Part shown: positions 48,845 through 59,304 of the stretch, in pieces
Layout of the letters: each line of letters starts with the position of its first letter
Numbering within the stretch: position 1 is the first letter of the stretch
Assembly (NCBI GenBank): GCA_026874595.1
Contig: CM049314.1
Coordinates: forward strand, 59,499,300 to 59,563,299
DNA: 64,000 nucleotides
Reading direction: 5' to 3'
Source of the DNA: Sipunculus nudus
Taxonomy: Eukaryota > Annelida > Sipuncula > Golfingiida > Sipunculidae
Translations under genes and position numbers: made by a program
The notes under the pieces: model-generated
Database searches by the model: none
What the model was told of the DNA's origin: nothing
The model's input: only the letters and a program-made list of their open reading frames with translations

Positions 48845-49475
48845 TAAAGGGGCCCAATCACCTATAAAGCATGTTGAATTAACATGAAAAAATGGCTTCT
48901 TCCCTTTAAAATAAATCGGTATGTGCCAAAATATTGCCTTGAAATCATTTGCTTACTCCTGTAAACGAGTGATAAAAACAATGGACCGGGCGCTATCACA
49001 GGTGTCAGCATCAATGCAGCGCGTGGGGCCGTGTGCATCGCGGAGCCACAGCATGTGTCAATCAAGAGATGCCCTGACTGACTTCTCCCAAAATATGTAA
49101 TACATGGCTGCCTGAAACAACGCCTGTTGCGGCTCACAATCGGACCTTCCCGTCACGCGGCCTTGTTATGGTAAACAGACATATTCTGGACTTTGTGTAC
49201 AAATATGCAGAGCCATAAAGGCGTCAGACAGCCGTATGCGAGGTGCTGAGACGTTGTGTTGGGGTGGTTTTGCTGGATAACCTTTTTTATAAAGGATAAC
49301 TGAACTGATAGTGTGAAAGAATGGGCATAATAATGCTCCTGATTATATCCTCGTGTTCATAACATGTGGGGACCCGCCAAAATGACCATCGATTGTAATC
49401 TAAACACGTCAAGCAAGGACATCTAGCGGCAAATCAGACCCAGAGGTATGCTAATGAACAAAAAATGGTGTTGCT
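48845..49475 (+). repeat. Dispersed repeat R4, longest copy
   Basis: GGGGCCCAATCACCTATAAA through CTCCTGTAAACGAGTG, GGACCGGGCGCTATCACAGG and TCACGCGGCCTTGTTATGGT to GGGGACCCGCCAAAATGACC and ATCTAGCGGCAAATCAGACC. It defines the probable full extent of the family. Confidence 0.8.
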
Positions 49476-49714
49476 TCACAATTTTTTTCGCCATCATCAG
49501 TTAGTGTCTCGGGTCATTGGTATTTTGTTTGTCCACTTGGACAGGTCTCCTGTGCTTACTATTAGCTTCTAGACTATTCTGTACATCCTTTACATTGCAC
49601 TATAGGAACTGTTCTCATCAGGAAACACCTCATTAAATATAGGTAGAAACCACGTAGGATCTTCAAGTAAGACAGCTAACTTATCAGTCAGACAGACTTA
49701 TGCTGGCTTTATCA

Positions 49715-49785
49715 TTCTTCATATCGAATACATGGTTACGACACAACACTGTGGATATTCTCGTACGGCAGTCGGGTTTTTTTTA
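49715..49785 (+). pseudogene. Degraded tRNA-His 3' half with array flank
   Basis: GAATACATGGTTACGACACA and then ACTGTGGATATTCTCGTACG align, with scattered substitutions, to the T-arm, acceptor and 3' flank of the tRNA-His array (GAATCCTGGTCACGGCAGAG, GCTGTGGATGCTCTCGCACG). The 5' half is not recognisable. An inverted satellite starts at once after its T-run. Confidence 0.6.
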
Positions 49786-50985
49786 GCTCAGCTGACTGTA
49801 AGTCATCTGAGCTATAGCGATCACTCTTTGTCCGTCGTCCGTCTGTCTGTCCGTCTGTCCGCTAACCTGGCACAAATCGTAACCGCTGGACCTAGAATCT
49901 TGTAACTTGACATTCTGAGAGGTTCATGAAAAACCTCCTTGGAAACCAGAAATCAGGTCTTCGAGCTATTGGGCCCCAAAGTACCCCCCAGAATAGTCTC
50001 ATGAAAAGTCTCCATGGAAACCTGAACTTAGGTCTCCCCCAGAAAAGTCTCATGAAAAGTCTCCATGGAAACCTGAAATTAGGTCTCTGTTACCCATATC
50101 CTTTAAGCTGTATGGCTCCAAAATCCCCCCCCCCCCCGAATAATGAAAAATTTGATACAAAAACTGCAGTATCTGAATAACTACAACACTGATGGTCATG
50201 AGTTTTCGCATACATATTGATCATGAGATTTTTCATCAGTTCCTGCAGACTGGTGGCGCCACCTGTATTTTTCGATTTTTTACGAATTTTTTTCTCTATT
50301 TTTGAGACCTTAAAAAATGTGAACATCTGTTAACAGGGCACAAATCATAACAACTGGACCTAGAAACTTCATTCTTGACACACTGGGAGACCCATGAAAA
50401 GTCTCCATGGAAACCTGAAATTAGGTCTCTGTTACCCATATCCTTCGAGCTATAGGTCCCCTAAAGTAACCCCCAGAATAGTCAACAATTTCATACAAAG
50501 AGATCATGAGATGTTTCATCAGTTTCTGCAGACTGGTGGCTCCCTGGAAACCTGGAATTAGGTCTCTGTTACCTATATTCTTCAAGCTATGGGGCTTGTT
50601 TCAAATTTTTATGAATTTTTTTCTCTATTTTTGAGACCTTTAAAGATGTGGTTATCTGTCAACAGGGTACAAATCGTAACAACTGGACCTAGAATCTTCA
50701 TTCTTGTCATGCAAGGAGGCCCATGAAAAGTGTCTGTAGAAACCTGAAATTAGTTCTCTGTTTCCCATATCCTTCAAGCTATAGGACTCCGAGGTATCCC
50801 TCAGAATAATGGACAATTTGATACAAAAGCTGAAGTATCTGAACAACTAATGCAGAGGTCACCATGATTTTTTGCATAGATATTGACCATTAAGTGTTTT
50901 TATTAGTTCCTGCAGACTAGTGGAGCCATCTGTATTTTTTTTAAAGTTTACACATTTTTTTTTCTCTATTTTTGAAATTTATAAA
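49786..50985 (-). repeat. Inverted copy of the dimeric satellite with its terminal module
   Basis: Opens with the foldback TTAGCTCAGCTGACTGTAAG/TCATCTGAGCTATAGCGATC and GTCCGTCGTCCGTC, then runs backwards through the satellite blocks of 1-5362. GGTGGCGCCACC is at about 50253. The CTGGACCTAGAATCTT and GTTACCCATATCCTT blocks recur several times. Units are irregular with deletions. This copy shows that the foldback module and the dimeric satellite belong to one element. Confidence 0.85.
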
Positions 50986-51219
50986 TACAGACACAATCTT
51001 GGCCTATTCTTTAATCTGTTTGATGCTTCAGTTCAATGGGTATATGCTACCATTCAGATGATAAAATTTCCTTTAACGAATCTCTTCCCAGTCAGCTGAG
51101 CGTCATGATCCATGGGTCACTTGTTATAGTACACCAACTGTCGTACATTGATATATCTTCCGAAAACTTAAAATAAAGTAAACCAATGGTAAGACTTTAC
51201 TGTCTGCTATCTAAAAAAA
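50986..51219. other. Spacer, no gene seen
   Basis: AT-rich DNA between the inverted satellite and the first recognisable tRNA-array unit. Confidence 0.4.
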
Positions 51220-51900
51220 TACACCATGTTGAAAAAACATTCTCTTAAAACTCCGTGTACGGGAAATTCTCCCCCTTTTATTTGTGGAATTTCCGACCCC
51301 ACACAGGCATGTATCCCATGGATTATATCCTCTCGCGAGTAGGGAAAATGCACGGCAGTAAACAAAAACATCAGATTAACGCGTTGGTCCATACGGTCAC
51401 ATATACTGGTTTACGTAAATGTCTTAATCGTCACCTTATTTTCATATTACTGATTTAGCACAGCGAGTTAAGCGATATCGGTTAAACCGAATTTGTGACC
51501 ACCGCAGTGCATGTCTCTAAATGCCTGGGGTCACGACTCAAGCAGCCTGCCAGCCGAACAGAAATACCTAATCAGCCGGGTGTTCTATGCTAGGTAAAGT
51601 ATCGCTTGCTGCCATCTTGATGAGCAACGGCATCCCCGTTCCTTTCTGTGCAACGGCGGAATCAGATACTTGGCTGAGGGAACTCCAAATACCTCGTTGA
51701 AAAGAGACAATTGTGTTTAATAAATATGGTCAAAAACTGGTTGACAGTTTAATAAATATATACTCTTACTAGTATGTCAATACTTGTGGTTCGGTGTTTG
51801 TGACAGCTCGAGATTCGCGGTACTTAAACAAAATATATCATTCTCTTTCCAAATGTACAAGAATAACTGGGAATTTAAACGGCTCTCAAACGTTCACTTA

Positions 51901-51955
51901 GCCGTGATCGAATAGTGGTTAGTACTTCTCGATGTGGCCGAGAGAACCCAGGTTC
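51901..51955 (+). pseudogene. Truncated, chimeric tRNA-His pseudogene
   Basis: Acceptor 5' strand, D-arm and anticodon arm (GTG in loop ATGTGGC) are present. After GGTTC the sequence jumps 34 nt to the downstream TCGCACGGCAG, losing the T-arm 3' side and acceptor 3' strand. The upstream flank is A-type (GAATAACTGGGAATTTAAAC) while the downstream flank is B-type, so it arose by recombination between A and B genes. It cannot fold as a tRNA. Confidence 0.88.
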
Positions 51956-52880
51956 TCGCACGGCAGGCGGGTTCACTTTTTCCACCGCTTCTTAACCTTT
52001 TTATTTCTCATGTATCTTAAACTCTAGAGAAGACGCGGTTTCAAATTCATCCTTTTTTAGTTAATAATTACTTCTTCATATGCACTCGCCATTTTTGACA
52101 CTTTTCTCTTCAAAGTTTGTTTGACACTATCGGAATCAGTAGTTGAACAATATTCTATTGTTGAACATGTCTGAGTCGCCTGGCTCCTTAATTTCTTCAC
52201 TGAATATTTAAGCCAAGCGAGAGTTATGTCTTCTGTTCACATATGACTGACGTCATGACTGCTAACCCCCTTAAGTTCATGAAAAATATCTGTGAGCCAG
52301 ATTTCGATCCAGTGGCTATATCGTCAGGATCGAGGAGTGGCCGTGCATACGTTTCAAAGGTATGAGAATACTTCATTCTTTCTTATCATACGGGAATTAC
52401 ACAGGAATCACTCCCTGCTAAACAGGTGACCTACAGCGGTGTTTTCCACTCTGACAAAAGAGAGTCCATTGAGGTATATCAGAGAGGCGGGTTTTTTTCA
52501 GTAGCCCCTACGTAACGCCGTTGAGGATAAAACTTTAAGATTCCATGATGATCCAAATATTTCCGACATATAACAACGCCTCTCGGCCTTCGAGTGCTTT
52601 CATACAAAAAATACACTTAACCACATGCAAGACGTGTCTGTATACTCTCTGAAAATATCCATCATGTTAGAAAAACATATATAATTATATAATTCAGTGT
52701 GCGGGAAATTCTCCCAGTTTATTTGTTGAATTTCCTACAGCAAACAGATAAGTATCCCACGGATTATATGCGGCTGTTGACCGTTAAGTCTTGCGAACAG
52801 AGAAAATGGAGTGTAACGCGTTGCTCCATATACAAGAACAACTGGGAATTTAAACGGCTCCTAAAACACCCGCTCACGTA

Positions 52881-52952
52881 GCCGTGATCGTATATTGGTT
52901 AGTACTTCTCGTTGTGGCCGAGAGAAGCCAGGTTCGAATCCTGGTCACGGCA
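52881..52952 (+). tRNA. tRNA-His (GTG), A-type, with Levitt-pair changes
   Basis: 72 nt. Acceptor GCCGTGA/TCACGGC, T-arm CCAGG TTCGAAT CCTGG, anticodon stem TCTCG/CGAGA with loop TTGTGGC. It differs from the consensus copies at positions 15 (G to T) and 48 (C to G). Both partners of the tertiary Levitt pair are altered and the A box is weakened, so activity is doubtful. The discriminator is A; the extra 5' G of tRNA-His is not encoded, as expected for a eukaryote, where it is added after transcription. Confidence 0.85.
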
Positions 52953-52991
52953 GAGCGCTGTGGATGCTCTCGCACGGCAGGCGGTTTCACA

Positions 52992-52997
52992 TTTTTT
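52992..52997 (+). terminator. Pol III T-run
   Basis: Six T residues, the first such run after the tRNA at 52881, about 40 nt past its 3' end. Confidence 0.6.
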
Positions 52998-53689
52998 GTA
53001 AAAGTACACCTGCTGACGTCAATTGGTCTGCACCCGGGAAACATAATTTTACATTTGCATTGCTTCCGCATTTGTCACTAAACCAAACCTCAATGAGCTT
53101 TACTTATCTCCTGAAGGAAGGACAAATTAATCCCACTTATTAACACTGCCTCGATTAGTGTTTTCTTTCAAACAAGTCAAATACACGGTGAATGTTGGTA
53201 ATGACCACTCTTTCGATTATCACTGACAACAATCGATTTCAATTAAAAACGCGGGTTTACAAAATTGTCTTTTTATTACCCTGACTGTTAATGTCTCTTC
53301 AATGGCCTTTCAGACTATGATCAGTTCCTTCAAATTCACTGAAACATAGTGATAAAGTACATGAATTCCTATTAAATATTTAATTTCCCCCCTAAAATTT
53401 AAAATAACTATTCCTATCAGTCTGAATTAAAAAAATGACCCAAAGTAGCAGGGCATTGATAGAAATAGAAAGTAGTTACTACCCGTTACTGCTGGAATAT
53501 ATGTATTAATGGATACATAAATATTCAGAAAAATTCTGTTGCTCACGCAAACAAAAACCAACACGACTACGGCACGCATGATTAATTGACGAGATTTCAT
53601 AACGTCCAATTCTCTTGTGTTGGCCGCTCCGGACACGAATGGGTGCAGAGCTCGGGTTCCCGAGCACTTTGGAGACACCCGCTCACTTA

Positions 53690-53761
53690 GCCGTGATCGA
53701 ATAGTGGTTAGTACTTCTCGTTGTGGCCGAGACAACCCAGGTTCGAATCCTGGTCACGGCA
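53690..53761 (+). tRNA. tRNA-His (GTG), B-type, D-stem mismatch
   Basis: 72 nt with intact acceptor, anticodon and T arms and variable loop CAAC. Position 11 is A instead of T, which breaks the 11-24 pair and alters the A box. The same change is in the pseudogene at 51901. The downstream T-run is TTTATC rather than T5 or T6. Probably weaker than the consensus B copies. Confidence 0.88.
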
Positions 53762-53817
53762 GAGCGCTGTGGATGCTCTCGCACGGCAGGCGGGTTCACT
53801 TTATCACGTTTATTAAA

Positions 53818-53823
53818 TTTTTT
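53818..53823 (+). terminator. Distal pol III T-run
   Basis: The proximal run after the tRNA at 53690 is interrupted (TTTATC). The next six-T run lies about 57 nt past the gene end. Confidence 0.4.
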
Positions 53824-55177
53824 ATTTCTCACCTCTTTGTATGTTAAACAAACACAAATTCATCCTTTTTTAGTTTTTTAACTTCTTCATATGCATTCGC
53901 CATTTTTCACACTATTCTCTTCAAACTTTATTTGACACTATCGGAATCAGTAGTTGAAAAATATTCTATTGTTGAACATGTCTGAGTCTCCTGGCTTCTT
54001 AAATTTCTTCACTGAATATTTAGGCCAAGCGAGATTTATGTCTTCTGTTCACATATGACTGATGTCATGTCTATTAACCCCCTTTAGTTCATGAAAAATA
54101 TCTCTGAGCCAGATTTCGATCCAGTGGCTATCGTCGGGCTCGAGGCGTGGCCGTCCATATGTTTCTACGAACACTTCATTCTTTCTTATCATACGGGAAT
54201 TCCAAAGGAATCACTCCCTGCTAAACAGGTGACTACAGCGGTGTTTTACCACTCTCACAAAAGATAGGCCATTGAGGTATATCAGAGTGGCGGGGTTTTT
54301 TTCAGGAGCCGCTACGTAACGCCGTTGAGGATAAAACTTAAGACTCCATGAGGATCCAAATATTTCCGACATATAACAACGCCTCTCGGCCTTCGAGTGC
54401 TTTCATACATAAAATACACTTAACCACACGCAAAACGTGTCTGTATACTGTCTGAAAATATCCATCATGTTAGAAAACATTCAGTTATATATAATTCAGT
54501 GTACGGGAAATTCTCTCAGTTTATTTGTTGAATTTCCTACCGCACACAGATAAGTATAATCCCACGGATTATATGCGGCTGTCGACCGTTAAGTTTTGCG
54601 AGTAGAGAAAATGGACAGCGGTAAAAAAAAAACATGAGTGTAACGTGTTGCTCCATATGGTCACATACATTAGTTTCAGTGAAAATCTGACTCGTCGCCT
54701 AATTTTCAGATTCCTGATTTAGCACAGCGAGTTGAGCGATATCGGTAAAACCGAATTGGTGACCACCGCAGTGCATGTCTCTATGGGCCTATGCCTGGGG
54801 TCACCACTCAAGCGGCCTGCCAGCCGAACAGAAATACCTACTCAGCCGTGTGTTCTATGCTAGGGAAAGTATCGCTTGCTGCCATATTGATGAGCAAAGG
54901 AATACCCCGTTCCTTAAATTTCAATGGCTGAATCAGATACTTGGCTGAGGGAACTCCAAATTTCCTCGTTGAAAATAGACAATTGTGTTAAATTCATATG
55001 GTCAAAATCTTTTCGACAATTTAATTGATATATACTCTTACCAGCATGTCAATACTTGTGGTTCGGTGTTTTTGACAACCCGGAATTCGCAGTACTTAAC
55101 AAAAATATATCATTCTTTTTCCAAATGTACAAGAATAACTGGGAATTTAAACGGCTCTTAAAACAACCGCTCACGTA

Positions 55178-55249
55178 GCCGTGATCGTATAGTGGTTAGT
55201 ACTTCTCGTTGTGGCCGAGAGAACCCAGGTTCGAATCCTGGTCACGGCA
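55178..55249 (+). tRNA. tRNA-His (GTG), A-type, consensus
   Basis: 72 nt. A cytosolic tRNA-His that decodes CAU/CAC with anticodon GTG in loop TTGTGGC. All four stems pair: acceptor GCCGTGA/TCACGGC, D G10-C25 to T13-G22, anticodon TCTCG/CGAGA, T CCAGG/CCTGG. The internal promoter boxes are intact, with B box GGTTCGAATCC. It is preceded by the A-type flank and followed by a conserved AGAGC..GCTCT hairpin and T6. Confidence 0.96.
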
Positions 55250-55288
55250 GAGCGCTGTGGATGCTCTCGCACGGCAGGCGGTTTCACA

Positions 55289-55294
55289 TTTTTT
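55289..55294 (+). terminator. Pol III T-run
   Basis: Six T residues about 40 nt past the tRNA at 55178. Confidence 0.6.
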
Positions 55295-55813
55295 GTAAAA
55301 GTACACCTGCTGACGTCAATTGGTCTGCACCCGGGAAACATAATTTTACATTTGCATTGCTTCCGCATTTGTCACTTAACTAAACCTTAATGAGCTTTAC
55401 TTATCTCCTGAAGGAAGGACAAATTAATCCCACTTATTAACACTGCCTCGATATAGTGTTTTCTTTCAAACAAGTCAAATACCCGGTGAATGTTGGTAAT
55501 GACCACTCTTTCGATTATCACTGACAACAATCGATTTCAATTAAAAACGCGGGTTTACAAAATTGTCTTTTTATTACCCTGACTGTTAATGTCTCTTCAA
55601 TGGCCTTTCAGACTATGATCAGTTCCATCAAATTCACTGAAACATAGTGATGAAGTACATGAATTCCTATCAAATATTTAATTTCCCCCTAAATTTTAAA
55701 ATAACTATTCCTATCAGTCTGAATTAAAAAAATGACCCAAAGTAGCAGGGCATTGATAGAAATGGAAAGTAGTTACTACCCGTTACTGCTGGAATATATG
55801 TATTAATGGATAC

Positions 55814-55918
55814 TTAACGCTCCTATTTAACAAAGAAAACATGGAAAGCGATATGGGCCATAATATGATCCTTTAATTTTCAACCCAACATACAATTGGG
55901 CCAAATAATAAAGGCCCA
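55814..55918 (-). repeat. Ngaro split direct repeat B2 (3' terminus)
   Basis: 105 bp, starting TTAACGCTCCTATTTAAC on the plus strand, identical to 56255-56359. Outermost 3' end of the element. Confidence 0.93.
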
Positions 55919-56063
55919 TCACATCGTTGCACGAGGTAACATAAATACAGGAAACAAGCAACACATAGCAAAACAACGCAAATAAGTACACCGAAATACG
56001 TGAAGTAAACCGACCAGAAGAAAAACAGACACATATCGCAATAAATGGACAGTGGGTGGGCGG
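55919..56063 (-). other. Ngaro linker between A2 and B2
   Basis: 145 bp found once in the element. Overlapping short frames are not supported. Such a linker is part of the 3' terminal region of the element. Confidence 0.7.
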
Positions 56064-56254
56064 GACACCGACAAAACACAACGTGCAACTGACTGGCTGG
56101 GGTGTGAACAGTGATTACTGAAGCGTGAGTTCCCCGGCCCCGTGTATAACTAAGCGGGTTTAAGGGGGACGGCTCCACCTGAATAGATACGGGTTGCCAG
56201 GTCTGCAAGATTCAACTTTAAGCGTTAACAATAATTAACTTCTTTAATTTACAT
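56064..56254 (-). repeat. Ngaro split direct repeat A2
   Basis: 191 bp identical to the terminal A1 at 60170-60360, from GACACCGACAAAACACAACG to TAATTTACAT on the plus strand. Confidence 0.93.
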
Positions 56255-56359
56255 TTAACGCTCCTATTTAACAAAGAAAACATGGAAAGCGATATGGGCC
56301 ATAATATGATCCTTTAATTTTCAACCCAACATACAATTGGGCCAAATAATAAAGGCCCA
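56255..56359 (-). repeat. Ngaro split direct repeat B1
   Basis: 105 bp identical to B2, directly abutting A2; lies 52 bp beyond the recombinase stop codon. Confidence 0.93.
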
Positions 56360-56411
56360 CAGTTGGCCGCTTGAATGAGCGCCAACTTTATGGCCCAATT
56401 TAATTAAAGGG

Positions 56412-57446
56412 CTATTTGAAGAAATTCAAATAGCAACCTCTGAACGGTGCCGAGCTTAACCTGCGTTGTAAAGCCATCCGTCTCGCAAAACCAGTTACAA
56501 CACTGACAGGAGCTTGTATATATCGTTCATATGCATTACTCGACCATCTGCCTAGCAGCTTGATCTCCCAAACCTGCATACCTGCCGCTGCTGCATCGGT
56601 GGCACCACCTCTACGGAAAGAGTGACCACTATATTGGTCAATTTGAAATCCTGCTAATGCTAATAGCAGCCGAACATGGTTAACAAAAAGAGACTTTGTA
56701 AGAATGCATGTATTCTCGAGTTTAAACAACGGTTCATCCTTGTTCGCACCATATAGTGAACCTCGTTGATTCATGTACTGCCGCATAGAACACACGGCAC
56801 AGATGCTTGTCTGAGAGCAGCCGATGTTGATTACGTAGCCACATCTAGCTTTGTCAGTTTTTGACCCCTTCAATTTTAGTGTCAGATAATACATGCCCTG
56901 CTCATTCTGAAGCAAATGTACATCGCCAACTGTTAAATGGTTAGCCCTATCAAACGAGGACTGCGATGGGACACAAAATTCCGCCGCTCTCAGACATGCA
57001 AAATAAGCCAGTGTCATGGCTGTCCAAAACAAATACGAATCATATGACACCCCTATCTTTTCTCTTAGCTGAAGCAGCATAGAATAAGTTATGGGGAGTT
57101 TCTGCTTTGGCGGCCCCGAATCATATTTAAGACCTGCCAATGCCCGCTTTAGGCGGAATTTGCCTACGAGCGGGTCGCCATATGCTTCTTCGATATGCAA
57201 AGATCTCACTGCTGAAAGATAAACTAATATGCTAGAATGTTTGAGACTCCTACGGTGCAGGTATGTTACAAACATCAATAATATATCCTCATTAGCTGGT
57301 AACGGTTTAAAGTCATATTGATCACAAAACTTAATGTACTGTCTCTGTGCTGAAGTATATGTTTTTCTGCTGTTTACCCTGAGACCATTCTTGACAAGCT
57401 GACAGGCTTCTGCGTACAGAGCACCCGTGACATCTGAAATACACAT
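56412..57446 (-). CDS. YR: Ngaro tyrosine recombinase
   Basis: 344 aa, ATG start at 57446, uninterrupted. It would integrate the element's circular DNA by tyrosine-recombinase strand exchange in the nucleus. An N-terminal core-binding-like region (about 15-105: SRKTYTSAQRQYIKFC, YLHRRSLKHSSILVYLSAV) is followed by the catalytic domain. The signature residues are visible: R153 in CLRAAEF, lysines at 191-198 in the beta-hairpin KLKGSKTDK, H275 and R278 in GHSFRRGG, W301 in GRWSS (the usual His/Trp position) and nucleophile Y309 in ERYIQ. The length fits Ngaro/DIRS recombinases. It starts 20 bp after the polymerase stop in a different frame, so it may need its own initiation or reinitiation. No inactivating change seen. 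Confidence 0.93.
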   Translation of the reverse strand: MCISDVTGALYAEACQLVKNGLRVNSRKTYTSAQRQYIKFCDQYDFKPLPANEDILLMFVTYLHRRSLKHSSILVYLSAVRSLHIEEAYGDPLVGKFRLKRALAGLKYDSGPPKQKLPITYSMLLQLREKIGVSYDSYLFWTAMTLAYFACLRAAEFCVPSQSSFDRANHLTVGDVHLLQNEQGMYYLTLKLKGSKTDKARCGYVINIGCSQTSICAVCSMRQYMNQRGSLYGANKDEPLFKLENTCILTKSLFVNHVRLLLALAGFQIDQYSGHSFRRGGATDAAAAGMQVWEIKLLGRWSSNAYERYIQAPVSVVTGFARRMALQRRLSSAPFRGCYLNFFK

Positions 57447-57465
57447 TATACATTAAATTAAAACT

Positions 57466-59304
57466 TCAAATCAGCTGATGTACTGGTAAAGGTAATGGCT
57501 TAGTCATTTGTGTGTCAGCTGATGGATGAACCAGCCGAAAACGCCTCAGGTCACCTCTGGACAACGCATCCGCGACTTCATTCTTGGCACCTGGCACATG
57601 TATCGCCGAACACTCAAAACCGTATGTTGCACATGTAAAGAATAATGCACGCATTAGTTTCATTATTGCACAGTCTCGTGAGGATCCTTTCTGCAGTACG
57701 TGCACCACTGCTTGGTTGTCACAGTGAAACAGGACACGTTTTGTCGTCAACAGCTTACCCCATGTTGCCGCAGCTTTTGCAATAGCAAAGAGTTCCCTGT
57801 ATGCAATTGAATGTTTGGAGTGTTCATCAAGTCTGTCGAATTCCTCATACAACCATGCATTACAAAACACTGCACCATACCCGTAATCTGAGGCGTCCGT
57901 CCACAAGTGCAAGCAAGCGTTACCTGTCCACTGTTCTTCATAGAACAAACTTTTCCTGTTCCATCCTGGTAGGTAGCTTAGCCACCACATGATGTCGCTT
58001 TTTGCAGCTTTGTTCAGTTTTACACGGTGATGCAGAAACCGTAACTTTCTTGACGCTTCTATTAAACGACGAGTGAATATTTTACCCGGTTTCACTACAC
58101 GTGCTACAAATGTTAACTTGCCGATCAGAGACAAAAGATTCCTCTTTGTCAAGCTTCTAACATGCAACCATTTACGTAACTCTGTTATCGTGTCTTCTAC
58201 ACGTTCGGAAGACATTGACAACTCCATTCTATTGGAGTCTATTATTATCCCTAGATATTCGAGCCGTGTAGTTGGTTTTACTACCTTTTCTGGTTGCACA
58301 GCAAAACCGAGCTTGTAACAGCATTCTAGCATGGTCTCTAGATTTATATCACACAGAGGGGTTAACGGAGGGCCGCATGTGAAATAATCATCTAGGTAAT
58401 GTTCAACCTCAGAGACTCCGTATTTTTTCATAATGAATTCCAGCCCATCTGCATAATCATTAAACAGTTTCGGGGAACTTCTAAGACCAAATGGTAACAC
58501 CAAATCCACATAATATTCACGCACTAAATTACCCTAAGAATCATGCTTTTCCCACGTAGATCCTAATAGTTCCCAGTCATCCGGGTGCACTACTATATGT
58601 TTGAAGGCATCCCTTAAGTCTAACTTCGCCATGAGGGTGCCTTGACCATAGCGCTTCACAACGGAAGTTATATCGTCGATTGTTATGTACCGAAGCGAAT
58701 GTTCGTCAGAAGGAATAAAGTCATTTACGGACTGGCCCGGGGGCCATGATAGATCGTGGATGATCCGATATTTTCCTGTAGAGCGCTTTTTAGGGAATGC
58801 GCCCATCGGCGACGCGACAAAGTTTACAAAAGGAGGACTATAAAATGGACCAGCTTTGCGACCTAAACGCACATCCTTGTCAATGGCTGTTTGTACGGCG
58901 GCGTTATATTTATTAGCTGATGGCCAATTATGGCTGTGTCTTGGAGTTCGATGACCTTTGTAACCAATACGAACACCGGTATTGATACCCTGGACGAGTT
59001 TATTTGCTAAGGATCTATCCGGATGACTGGACAGCCCTACCTGCCATTCTTTAGCATTCAAGGGTGACACTGTTCTAATTACAGTGTTGGCATTTGTATA
59101 ACGGCTCAGGACCTCTGCACTGTCTACAGACGTGGGCTCGTTTACATGACTGGACGCGACATCGACCGGACTGGTAGTTATTACATCCCCCACGCTGCTC
59201 GTGGTACCAGCGGTCAAATCTATAAGATTGGTGGAACTTTGTTTGGATTTGGTTTTCAGTCTCCTCCATCTTGGCTTGTTGCGAGCGAAAGGGGCATTTT
59301 TGGA
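57466..59304 (-). pseudogene. Ngaro reverse transcriptase-RNase H, one in-frame TAG
   Basis: The frame opens after a stop at 59305-59307 and overlaps the end of gag by about 230 nt in the +1 frame, so expression by frameshifting or reinitiation is likely. RT blocks in order: KYRIIHDLSWPPGQSVND, AKLDLRDAFKHI (motif A), then a single TAG at 58534-58536. In the same frame follow VLPFGLRSSP and EHYLDDYF with the catalytic YLDD. RNase H follows with its four acidic residues at positions 210, 244, 269 and 319 of the post-stop segment (LWTDASDYGYG, AYRELFA, HCDNQAVV, VADALSRG). The stop lies between motifs A and B and would remove the active site. Unless it is read through or is a sequencing error, the enzyme is dead. 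There is no internal ATG near the frame opening, so the true N-terminus is uncertain. Confidence 0.88.

Noticed and set aside
49786-49870. Foldback TTAGCTCAGCTGACTGTAAG/TCATCTGAGCTA as a tRNA or regulatory RNA
   Set aside because: It recurs only as the terminal module of satellite-type repeats and lacks tRNA boxes.
53427-53735. 102-codon minus frame recurring at 60355-60579 and 62565-62873
   Set aside because: Antisense to the tRNA-His gene and its flank; open only because the array is nearly identical, and cut by the Ngaro insertion.
55827-56208. 84- and 111-codon frames in the Ngaro terminal repeats
   Set aside because: They lie across A2, linker and B2, which are non-coding terminal sequence, and are not repeated in the other repeat copies.
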